Assembly: GCA_903832665.1 (NCBI GenBank)
Contig: CAILCG010000001.1
Coordinates: 56,996 to 120,995, forward strand
Source of the DNA: an uncultured Methanomicrobiales archaeon
GTDB taxonomy: Archaea > Halobacteriota > Methanomicrobia > Methanomicrobiales > Methanospirillaceae
Direction: 5' to 3'
DNA: 64,000 nt
The position numbers and the translations under genes were made by a program. A model generated the notes under the pieces. It did not search any database and was not told the origin of the DNA. It saw only the letters and a program-made list of their open reading frames with translations. This document shows, piece after piece, positions 1 through 7,904 of the stretch (within the stretch, counting starts at the first letter, position 1; every line of letters begins with the position of its first letter).

Positions 1-370
1 GGTAAAAGAGGATCCGGGAACGGGTCACCGGTTCCGGAACTGGGTTATCGCTCAATCATTCACCGCCATCGCTTCCTTAGTCTTAACCGGCTGTTCGGCC
101 TTTTATAGTGTATTACCGTGGGGTGAAAATAACCGTGGGATCGTGTTGTTGGCGTCAACAACATAGTGAAACCGGGTTTTGTATTGGTGCACTTATTCTG
201 GCTGGTATGGCGGAATCGGGGCTCGGGTAGAGACGCGTTTTGCGGGGCAGGATTCGCGATCTATGTGTATAGTATAGGGACCTGGTGCTGGCGTTTTTGC
301 ACTATATTAAGAAGGATAATTTTCAGGTCTTTTTTGTTTACCCTGCCGTCGCCATAGAATATCCCGCCAT
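1..370. other. non-coding left edge, no gene supported
   Basis: No reading frame here looks like a real protein. The only plus-strand frame of note (166-357, 63 codons) is rich in Cys/Trp/Arg and has no recognisable domain or promoter. The stretch does contain a perfect 8-bp inverted repeat (144-163). It may be the decayed far end of the defence island that starts at 371. Confidence 0.5.
144..163. repeat. perfect inverted repeat, 8-bp stem, 4-nt loop
   Basis: TGTTGTTG at 144-151 pairs exactly with CAACAACA at 156-163 around the loop GCGT. No T-tract follows, so a terminator role is not indicated; an operator or a decayed element end is possible but unproven. Confidence 0.6.
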
Positions 371-466
371 CTACTTCACCACCGCCCCCGCCAGCCGCAT
401 TTGAACGCCCGCTCTCTCTTTCAGGCGCGATTCAAGGGCATCGCACAACATGCGAGTAACCAGGGC
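371..466 (-). pseudogene. remnant of an hsdS 3' end
   Basis: Read on the minus strand, about 31 codons ending in TAG at 373-371 give LCDALESRLKERAGVQMRLAG followed by AVVK and the stop. This matches the C-terminal conserved helix of type I specificity subunits and is nearly the same as the 3' end of the hsdS at 4330-6074 (which reads LCDDLESHLKERAGVQARYAG). Nothing upstream on this strand continues the gene, so only the tail survives. It marks an earlier hsdS copy or a recombination scar at the edge of the island. Confidence 0.7.
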
Positions 467-560
467 AAACGAAGAACATGCGCATAGAAATGGTGGAGTA
501 GGTGGATTATTTAGCAAGTTATCTTGAACTGAAATTAATAGTCATTAAAATTAAAAAAAC

Positions 561-570
561 GGTTATAAAG
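561..570 (+). promoter_or_regulatory. probable TATA box for the gene at 609
   Basis: GGTTATAAAG lies about 40 nt before the ATG at 609 inside an AT-rich leader. Spacing suits an archaeal TATA box with a short 5' leader. Inferred from sequence only. Confidence 0.45.
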
Positions 571-608
571 ATAAATTAATGCTGTTGACGATCTAAATCA
601 AGATCAGT

Positions 609-1664
609 ATGTCCAGTCGCCCGGCAGACACCCCAACCCCCCTTGCACCCAGATACACAAGGGAGGAACAAGACATGATTTTTGACTATTTTGGGGATTT
701 GAAATCTGAATATATTCGATCATTTTTAGGCAGTAGGAATCTACATCGCTCTGGACCAAAAACTCAACTAATGGTGAATATTAGGGAGGGAATTGATTCT
801 GGTGGACTTCATTACGCAGATCTTGTAAATTTTTTGGATACGGTAATTCCTTGGGGGAAACAACACGTTTTTCTTTATGATGGGCCTGAAACTGAAGTTG
901 AAAATTGGAGACTGCAAGAATATTGTCACCAACATTTACAGCAAAACAATGTAATCCAATTGCTAAGAGAGAAATTACCACTCATTCTTCCTCGAAGATT
1001 ATCCATTTCATCAATTCAATATACTCCCGGAGAAGAATTGAAGATTTTAGCGGTTCAACGCCGTGAATATAAAGAGAGATATCCCGAACATGATGATAAT
1101 CTGACGGTCGATGGTGTTCATATCGAAAGACATGCGTATCGTCAAGAAGTCCTTAGGGGCATAATTATATTCAATTGGAATCTTGTGTCAAATCAAGCAA
1201 GACTTCAGATATCTCAATTGCCAAGCAAAGGGGGTTATGAGACTGCTGAAGAAACTTTCAAAACCCTGACACAGCCATGGTTGCCTCTCAATTTGTTCAA
1301 CAAAGTGGATTTACGAAGATCGATTACGCGACTTAATGAGTTGGAGTGTGCTGGAACTCCCGAAGCACGTTCCCATGGTTTAAGCTATAGAACTCTAGGT
1401 TGACGGGCGATAACTGCAAAAAGTCCAACAAGTCATGATTCGGTGCTTGGAGAAACTGCCGTTGATAATTTTGTGAGCCATATTCGTCAAAGTGGTGTTG
1501 GACGTTTGGGAAATTTTTACTGGCTTCCTAATCATGGAACACCTTTCGAGAAAGAGATCCATACAATAATTGTGGGTAGTATGAAAAGAATCAATTTTAC
1601 AACACCAAATCGAAATGAGGATTTTGAACATGTTCTTTCGAGAGTCAGATCTTTGTGTAGCTGA
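609..1664 (+). pseudogene. SAP-like-motif protein split by an in-frame TGA
   Basis: Residues 1-264 (609-1403) end at TGA 1401-1403, yet the same frame stays open to 1664 and gives another 87 protein-like residues (including FVSHIRQSGVGRLGNFYWLP). Without the stop the product would be about 351 aa. The stop looks like a CGA-to-TGA change. N-terminal residues about 38-70 (SFLGSRNLHRSGPKTQLM...) resemble the helix-extended-loop-helix of SAP-type nucleic-acid-binding domains; this is a weak match. The rest is not recognised. The 3' end overlaps the next gene (start 1630) by 35 nt, so the two form one transcription unit. Base composition is much more AT-rich than the core genome, suggesting transfer. 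Either a real nonsense mutation, a sequence error, or two separate proteins. Confidence 0.6.
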
Positions 1665-3255
1665 ACAACCAGGATTAATTCGTATTGTAGAAAAAATTGA
1701 CCAGATCCTTCAATCTCTCCCTCCCGGAAGTGTATTAAGGCCAGAAGAAATTGCAATAAAAATTTCAGAAAAATCCAGTCAAGTGTCGGGCATAATGGAA
1801 TGTCTTCGAAAACATGGACTACTCTATGAAAAGGAATATATCGAATACTCAAAATGCGAAACACTGAACGAGAAGGAGAAATACGAACAAGCACTTGAAG
1901 ACGAAGATTCGTTCGAGTGTTCGGATTGCCAATTGGATTTAACCAAGAGTCATTCTAAAATAATCAAAGTCTATCGCATCAGCGCGAAAAAAATTCAATC
2001 AACCACAAAGACTACCAAAACACTAGGTGAACTAATGCCCATAATCGAATTGTCGACGAAGATCCCTCCAGCGATTATCGCAAATCCGTTTGCTAACACA
2101 CCATTACTTCGATATTATTCAAGGGATCCCGGATTCCAGAAATCTCAACCTTTTAAGAACAAACGGGTTTTCGTAATTCTCCATTTTTTGAGAGATCTTA
2201 TTCCCTTCGTTGAAGGAATGAAAAACTTAGGACTTGAGATGAGTAACGCTTACTTTTTTTACAAAGATTACCCTTATCCTCAAAAAGAAGGAATTAAAAC
2301 TTGGCTGTCCGAGCAAGGGGCCGTCGTAGAACCTCGCTCAAAGATCCCACAATACTTAGAACAACTCAATGTGATGCAGTCAGCAAGTATCGGGGAAATA
2401 TTGGTTATCGAAGATGGCGGTTTTATCGTCCCTGAAGTTCATAAAAAGTTCACTAATTTGATTCCCCATGTTATCGGTGCAGTCGAACAAACGACCCGTG
2501 GAATCCGTAATGATGCCGCAATAGGAGAAATCCAATTTCCAGTAATTTCTGTTGCAACAAGTAAACTGAAAGGAACATTTGAGCCTCAATACATCGGTAG
2601 AGCCGTAGTTGAAAATATTAAACGACTATTGCCAGATATTTCCTTAAATGGGAAAACTGTTGGGTTGTTTGGATATGGAACAATTGGTCGTGAAATCGCG
2701 GACTGGTTCAGATCAAATAAATCTATTGTTACAGTTTTTGATCCCTCTCCTGAAAACAGGTTGTTAGCACACCAAAATGGGTTTCCCTTGGCTACGTCTC
2801 CAGAAGAAAATGCCACAAATAAAAATTTTGTAATCGGAGCCTCAGGAAATGAATCGATTAACTCTAAAGTGATTGCTCATCTAACTCATGGGACTTATAT
2901 CGTCAGTGCATCATCGGAGTTATATGAAGTCGACGTTGATGAATTAACGCGTCTTCAATCTCGAATGGCAGAATTAAAAAATCCCAGCGGGGAGACAATT
3001 GGAACCGATTTTGAATTGCCTCCGTCAAATAGAGTAATTCATGTAATTGCCAATGGCTATCCGATCAATTTCTGGGGTTTTGAAAGCATGCCAAATGAAG
3101 CGAGCGATCTGATAATGTCACTAATTTTTCTTTGTGCCTGCGAATTGGGGTCCCGCTCAATGTCTGCGAAAGGGATTGATGCTGAATTTGTGAATGCTTT
3201 GGCTGGGGATCATAAATTAGCCGATAAATTTTTAGAGATTCATAAGCAAGGATAA
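1630..3255 (+). CDS. winged-helix protein fused to an S-adenosylhomocysteine-hydrolase-like fold
   Basis: 541 aa. I chose ATG 1630 because GAGGA sits 8 nt upstream; ATG 1615 has no such site. Residues about 15-75 look like a winged helix (LRPEEIAIKISEKSSQVSGIM). A CSDC pair follows near 95. From about residue 175 the protein tracks S-adenosylhomocysteine hydrolase: a DGG segment, EQTTRG (family EETTTG), then the Rossmann loop GLFGYGTIG near 350 and a C-terminal ANGYPINFWGFESMPNEAS matching the family's closing segment. The family's catalytic Lys and Asp (TKSKFD) are not kept here (ATSKLKGT), so ordinary AdoHcy hydrolysis is unlikely; NAD or nucleoside sensing is my inference. AT-rich, next to restriction genes, 31 bp from a convergent Mrr-like gene. 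A defence role is suggested by context only. Confidence 0.7.
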   Translation: MFFRESDLCVAEQPGLIRIVEKIDQILQSLPPGSVLRPEEIAIKISEKSSQVSGIMECLRKHGLLYEKEYIEYSKCETLNEKEKYEQALEDEDSFECSDCQLDLTKSHSKIIKVYRISAKKIQSTTKTTKTLGELMPIIELSTKIPPAIIANPFANTPLLRYYSRDPGFQKSQPFKNKRVFVILHFLRDLIPFVEGMKNLGLEMSNAYFFYKDYPYPQKEGIKTWLSEQGAVVEPRSKIPQYLEQLNVMQSASIGEILVIEDGGFIVPEVHKKFTNLIPHVIGAVEQTTRGIRNDAAIGEIQFPVISVATSKLKGTFEPQYIGRAVVENIKRLLPDISLNGKTVGLFGYGTIGREIADWFRSNKSIVTVFDPSPENRLLAHQNGFPLATSPEENATNKNFVIGASGNESINSKVIAHLTHGTYIVSASSELYEVDVDELTRLQSRMAELKNPSGETIGTDFELPPSNRVIHVIANGYPINFWGFESMPNEASDLIMSLIFLCACELGSRSMSAKGIDAEFVNALAGDHKLADKFLEIHKQG

Positions 3256-3286
3256 AAAATGGGAATATAAGCCTTTTATTTGGTTA

Positions 3287-4333
3287 TCAAATATCGATAT
3301 TTCCAAATCGGCTAGGTTGTTTTTTCGAATTCTCGTCTACTTCAAAAATCCTTTTAAGCTTTCGATAATATTCCATCCTCTTATTTTCGTCAAGAATTCG
3401 GACTTCAATTTTAATTATTCTTCGAGTTGTTTCTTCCCCATGCCCAACAATGAGAGGAATATCAAGATCGAATATTTTTTCCCCACTCTTCGTTTGACCA
3501 ATCCGATCCTTAATTTTTCCAGCAATCAAGTCAGGAATGGTAAACCAAATATGGGCACCCTTCTGATTACTTTCACTTGCATCGTCAATATCTATGTCAA
3601 AAAGTGATCCTTCGTCGAAATCGGTCCTATCCGTTTTAATTCCATTGATATTATCAGTCTTACATGAAATTTTAAAATCTTTATACCAGCCTTTGTTTCC
3701 AACAACAATAACCGGATAAACACCATCAATTATACCAATCAATAACGAGAGATATTCTTCCAATCGATTTATACTATTTTTTGATTGTAATGCCTTCCAA
3801 CTTTGATATTTTTTACAAAGCTCTGCTTTTTGCTTCCCTTTCTTCTTAGCCAAGTCAATCCATTCGTTTTCTGTCAAGGAATTTGTAAAATTCCTGATAT
3901 TTTGAATAATTAAATTCATTTTATCGATTCCAGAAAAGGAAATTAAAAAGATGTTATGCGCCCATGCAAAATCTTGAGCCCCAGTGGTAAAGGAATTTGC
4001 TGAAAAAAAACAACCCGTATCAGAAAATCTATCAGAAGTATTGCGTATTCTTCCCTCGCCGACAGTATAATTTTCTGAAATATCTGTAATAACTCCAAAA
4101 AAGCTTCTAATTAGTGGCAAATCTATTGAATCTTCGTAACACCTTGCCTCAGCAATCATTCGAATTGGATAGGTGAATGGAGTAGGGATTGAAAAAGTAC
4201 CATATGCATCAATCTGATGTGTTGTTCCACGATCTGGCAAATCCCCCGTTGTTATATTAACAAAACCGGATTCTTCTAACAAATCGAAAATTTCTTTTTC
4301 AAAAAGATATCCTGCAGCCTGCTCTGGTTTCAT
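3287..4333 (-). CDS. Mrr-like PD-(D/E)xK restriction endonuclease
   Basis: 348 aa. The first 150 residues show the order of an Mrr-type nuclease core: Glu12 in the first helix, Asp42 (QIDAYG), then Glu62-x-Arg64 (IAEARCY) where Mrr proteins usually have QxK/ExK, followed by IRSFFGV and ANSFTTGAQDFA, which align with the IRQFFG and TKGA blocks of Mrr enzymes. Arg at the Lys position makes activity uncertain. Residues 150-348 are not recognised. Its ATG (4333-4331) overlaps the TGA of the frame-corrected hsdS (4332-4330) as ATGA, so it is translationally coupled and is the last gene of the hsdRMS operon. Likely a companion nuclease to the type I system, perhaps aimed at modified DNA as Mrr is. 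AT-rich compared with hsdM and hsdR. Confidence 0.65.
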   Translation of the reverse strand: MKPEQAAGYLFEKEIFDLLEESGFVNITTGDLPDRGTTHQIDAYGTFSIPTPFTYPIRMIAEARCYEDSIDLPLIRSFFGVITDISENYTVGEGRIRNTSDRFSDTGCFFSANSFTTGAQDFAWAHNIFLISFSGIDKMNLIIQNIRNFTNSLTENEWIDLAKKKGKQKAELCKKYQSWKALQSKNSINRLEEYLSLLIGIIDGVYPVIVVGNKGWYKDFKISCKTDNINGIKTDRTDFDEGSLFDIDIDDASESNQKGAHIWFTIPDLIAGKIKDRIGQTKSGEKIFDLDIPLIVGHGEETTRRIIKIEVRILDENKRMEYYRKLKRIFEVDENSKKQPSRFGNIDI

Positions 4334-6074
4334 TGAACACTTCCCGCAATATTTTTCACAATGCTCCCCGCGTACCTCGCTTGCACTCCCGCTCGCTCTT
4401 TCAGGTGCGATTCAAGGTCATCGCACAACGCGATCAGCGCATCAACCTTCGCAGCAATGCGATGTTGCTCCGCGAGCGGGGGAGGGGAATAAGCATTCGT
4501 TTGATTTTATCCCCATTGAGGTTGGGCTGGGCACCGCCGGCTGAAATTGATCGAATTTTCTCATAATTTCCTGTTAAAACAAGTTTCAGATAATCTTTAA
4601 CCGGTTCATTGTTTTTCCAAAATACGATCGCTGAGCACGCTTGATTAATTGTCGCGGGAATCCCTAACTCTGAAACCTGCCCGCGAGTCTTTCCCTGTCC
4701 GTAAAGTGCAACTAATAACGTTCCCTCGGGATAAGTCTTCAAAGAGCAATCCTCGACTGCCTTCTCTGTTATTTTCGTATCAACATTACAAATTAATTTT
4801 TGAGAGGTCAGAGAGCTAGTTACCCACGGAATATTTCCACCAATGTAATATTCTTTAGTGCTCGTGCTAGGTGTACTACCGGTACTAATGTAGGTAATAT
4901 GATCCAATCTTGTCCAAAACCAGTTCTTTGGAATCGGATAGGGAATTTCCTCTGATTCAATTTCCGGAGTTAACTTCGTCTTACCAATTTTACCATCTTT
5001 CACTAACTGCTCTTTCTCTTTTCTAATCCGATCCACCAGTTTCTTGGCCAACTCATCCCCCGGCTCCTGCCGGACCAGCCGCCCCTGCACCGCCAGCTGC
5101 AGAATGGTCTGCCGGAGCACCGCCACATTCTCTGGGCAATCCAGGATCAAATCGAACGCATCGCATACCTGCGCCCACTGCCGCCCGAACTCCTCTGGAC
5201 TCTCAGCGTTCTGCAATCCTGTAAGGCTCGCAGTGCCGAGCCGGAGGCAGCCCGCCCGCTCTTTTTGCTGTCGGGCTTCGAGTTCATCGCAGATCGCCAT
5301 GAGCCGATCTACTTTGGCAACAATGCGGTGTTGTTCAACAAGAGGGGGGAGGGGGAATAAAATGCGTTTTACTTCCTGACCCGACACTTCTTTGAATGTT
5401 GTTCCCGATGCCCTTGCATCAATTTCCTTCGCGGATGACACCAAAAAAAAGTAAATGTACTCACTCATTTCAATGATATAAGGGATGCATGATTTGAACC
5501 CCTGATTTGTTGATAATGAATTTGATGCGATTGCTACATATCCAATTGGGGCTCTAATTGAGAAAAGAATGGCTCCTTTAGGGAGTAATTGAGCTGAACT
5601 TTCTTTCAGCCCATCTTCTGAAATATCTTTTTTCCCTCTTCCAATGTATTTCCCTTTATGCCGGTAAAGGTCAGCAGGAGTAAGCCATGGGATTCCATGT
5701 GAAACATAGTATTCAGAATTTGTTGTCCGAGGTGTCCCTCCCCCGACAACTTGACCGAGTTCTCCGAAACGCATCCAAGTCCAGTTTTTTGGAATTTGGT
5801 ACGGAATCATTGTTTCTGTTATGGAATCTAGGGATTTTTCGTTCCTTATCTTCCTTGAAATAGATAACCGCTCTTTCTCTTTCCTGATCTTCTTGGCCAG
5901 CACACTCGCCGGTTCATCCCCCGTATCCTGCGTCCCGAGTTTCCCCTGCACCGCGAGCTGCAAAATCAGTTCTCGCAGCCGGGCGATGCCCTCAGGTGCG
6001 GTTGCGAGCGTGGCGAAGTGTTCGAAGAGGAGGTGATCAGTTGGGTCCTGAGTTATGTGGGAGAGGGTGGTCAT
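4330..6074 (-). pseudogene. hsdS: type I restriction specificity subunit HsdS, 3' frameshift
   Basis: Two target-recognition domains are visible: TRD1 from about residue 75 (NWTWMRFGELGQVVGGGTPRT) and TRD2 from about residue 390 (NWFWTRLDHITYISTG). TRD1 is followed by the conserved helix PLVEQHRIVAKVDRL. After TRD2 the frame breaks: the current frame stops at 4434, but a +1 correction in the G/C run at 4478-4487 restores PLAEQHRIAAKVDALIALCD and runs to TGA 4332-4330. The total, 1745 nt, needs exactly one more base to be 581 codons plus stop. Start: ATG 6074; ATG 6092 also possible. As read, the protein lacks the second long helix that spaces the two HsdM contacts. Could be a sequence error or slippage in the homopolymer. 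Confidence 0.8.
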
Positions 6075-6116
6075 TGTATATGTGTCCAACATGTGTCCAA
6101 CTTCGCGATACCATGC

Positions 6117-6138
6117 ATGTATGTATGTATGTATATAC
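6117..6138 (-). promoter_or_regulatory. ATGT tetranucleotide repeat beside a TATA-like element upstream of hsdS
   Basis: Four ATGT units (6117-6132) run into GTATATAC (6131-6138), 57 nt before the hsdS ATG at 6074. The 112-bp gap between the Schlafen-type gene and hsdS is unusual for this tight operon and also holds two direct copies of TGTGTCCAAC (6081-6090 and 6092-6101). An internal hsdS promoter whose spacing could vary with repeat number is an inference. Confidence 0.4.
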
Positions 6139-6204
6139 GCCCCGTTTCGGATTTCAAGGCATTAAATTGGATTAAATGTATCCAACTCCTATCCAACTCA
6201 ACCC

Positions 6205-7893
6205 TCATTTTGATTCCTTTTTGGGAGACCGGGTCAGTACCCATTTTGCCCCAAATGTCTTGCTCCCGGTCGTATGAATCGTACCCTCGCACCTCATATC
6301 CCGGAGCAGATTTTTTATAAACAGATGCTTCTGCTCATCATCGAGGGCATCCGATACCTTATCCAGAAGCAACTTGTCGATCTCTTTTCTGTCAGCTTCG
6401 TCGTATCTTTTCAGGTATGAAATTACCAAGTCTTTGAAATGCTGCTTATCGAACGATCGCTTTCGTATATATTCGGCGCGTGTGTCAGTTTCGGCTGCCA
6501 CTTGTTCCGATACAAAAATATGAGGCCGTCTACCTTCAATCAGCTTCTTCGACTTCAGGGAATGGTATTCTTCATCCGTGATAGGATATTCCTTCTGGAC
6601 CCGGTCAAGGGAAATAACGTCCAGCATATCAAGGTCCTTACGCCGGATCAGCATCCGGGTATATCGGGGATCGATAATTTTACCGGACACTCTTACTGCG
6701 ACTTTGCCGGTCTGGGTCAGATCATAATCCGGCAGCGGGAAGTTTCGCTCCCTCTGGACCCGGAACATACGACGGATTCCGCTTCCAATCGTATCTATCA
6801 TATTCAGGTTCACCATGGCCTGAGCGAGAAACGGGTTCCGGTAATGATCCGGTGGGGAATCGCTGATGATTAAGGAATCCACGGAACCTGGAATGAACTC
6901 CCCGCGGTTGGTAAACAGGAGGGAATCATCGTTCTCAACAATGGAAATCCGGGCTCCCTGAAGATAGTCCTGGTGGGCAATGCAGTTATGGAGAATCTCA
7001 CGCATCACCCATGAATCATATTGGGAAAGTTCCAGAGGGAAGAGCGTCTCATCGGACATATGACGCACGGTAAGGTTCCGGATCTTTTCAAAAACCTTGC
7101 CAATGGCAAGAATAAGGGGAAGTCCGAAATGAGCGTAGTCTCTTTCCACGCCGGATGCATCCTTTAACACCCATGTTATCTGACCGATCGCTGGCGACAG
7201 GAGGTGCAGGAAAGTACTCTTTCCCAGTAGTAGGATCGCAGTATTGGTGATCAGTCCATCAGCGCAAAGACCGGCCCGGTTCAGAAATTCGCCATCCGTC
7301 CAGGCATCCACATCTGCGGTAAGATGGGGATTCTTTTTCTTGTATTCCTGCCGGGCAAATGCGATAGCTGCCGGATCAAGATCGGCAGTTGTTGCCTTTC
7401 TACACACTCGAGCAGACCAGTCCAGTGTTGCACCCTGATCCCGGATTCGTTCTATCTCGTTGAGAGTTAGTGGCTCAAGAGAGTCGTGGACCCTGCCATA
7501 GACCCGTCCCTTCCATTCGGTGGGAACACCTCTCGTAGCCGGAGGAATCCTGAACATCACAACCCTTCCATCAGGTGTCTTGAGCTCGTGGATTGATGAA
7601 AACGTCAATCCATGATTTGTGTGCTGGGAGATCTTCTGTTTCAGTTTGTCAAGGCCGGGCGGAGTCTCATGAAATTTTGAGCCAATGATTTTTCTGGGAT
7701 ACTTGTCCGTCACTCCAAATATGAGCCAGCCTTCGGGTTTTTCATTTAAATTTGCTTCATTGCTGAGAGCGGATACATAGCGCCCGATAAGTTCGAAATC
7801 TACACCCTCCTCCTTGAACTCAATCCATTCCGTTTCAGAACGGAGTGTTATCAGGTTTTGCAAAACAGCAAGCAAATCTTCAGCCATTCTCAT
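6205..7893 (-). CDS. Schlafen AlbA_2 domain / HATPase_c_4 putative DNA-binding protein
   Basis: 562 aa from ATG 7893 (an in-frame ATG lies at 7887); the open frame extends farther up into hsdM but that part is a shadow. Residues about 15-150 form the Schlafen AlbA_2 domain (SETEWIEFKEE, WLIFGVTD, then VYGRVHDSLEPLT). Residues about 330-440 carry the ATP-binding C-terminal module typical of these proteins (EILHNCIAHQDYL, NRGEF, NPFLAQAM, GSGIRRM), followed by winged-helix-like segments. Such proteins are annotated as transcriptional regulators or helicase-related; in RM operons they are a frequent but poorly understood accessory. It lies between hsdM (stop 7905, 11 nt away) and hsdS, so it is part of the operon. 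Role here unknown: regulation or an extra defence step. Confidence 0.85.
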   Translation of the reverse strand: MRMAEDLLAVLQNLITLRSETEWIEFKEEGVDFELIGRYVSALSNEANLNEKPEGWLIFGVTDKYPRKIIGSKFHETPPGLDKLKQKISQHTNHGLTFSSIHELKTPDGRVVMFRIPPATRGVPTEWKGRVYGRVHDSLEPLTLNEIERIRDQGATLDWSARVCRKATTADLDPAAIAFARQEYKKKNPHLTADVDAWTDGEFLNRAGLCADGLITNTAILLLGKSTFLHLLSPAIGQITWVLKDASGVERDYAHFGLPLILAIGKVFEKIRNLTVRHMSDETLFPLELSQYDSWVMREILHNCIAHQDYLQGARISIVENDDSLLFTNRGEFIPGSVDSLIISDSPPDHYRNPFLAQAMVNLNMIDTIGSGIRRMFRVQRERNFPLPDYDLTQTGKVAVRVSGKIIDPRYTRMLIRRKDLDMLDVISLDRVQKEYPITDEEYHSLKSKKLIEGRRPHIFVSEQVAAETDTRAEYIRKRSFDKQHFKDLVISYLKRYDEADRKEIDKLLLDKVSDALDDEQKHLFIKNLLRDMRCEGTIHTTGSKTFGAKWVLTRSPKKESK

Positions 7894-7904
7894 ACCACAA
7901 CCGA

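Noticed and set aside
166..357. 63-codon frame near the left edge
   Set aside because: Cys/Trp/Arg-rich, no ribosome site, no similarity or domain visible.
1401..1403. Selenocysteine or pyrrolysine readthrough
   Set aside because: TGA is not pyrrolysine; no SECIS-like structure or selenoprotein family fits, and Arg (CGA) is the simplest original codon.
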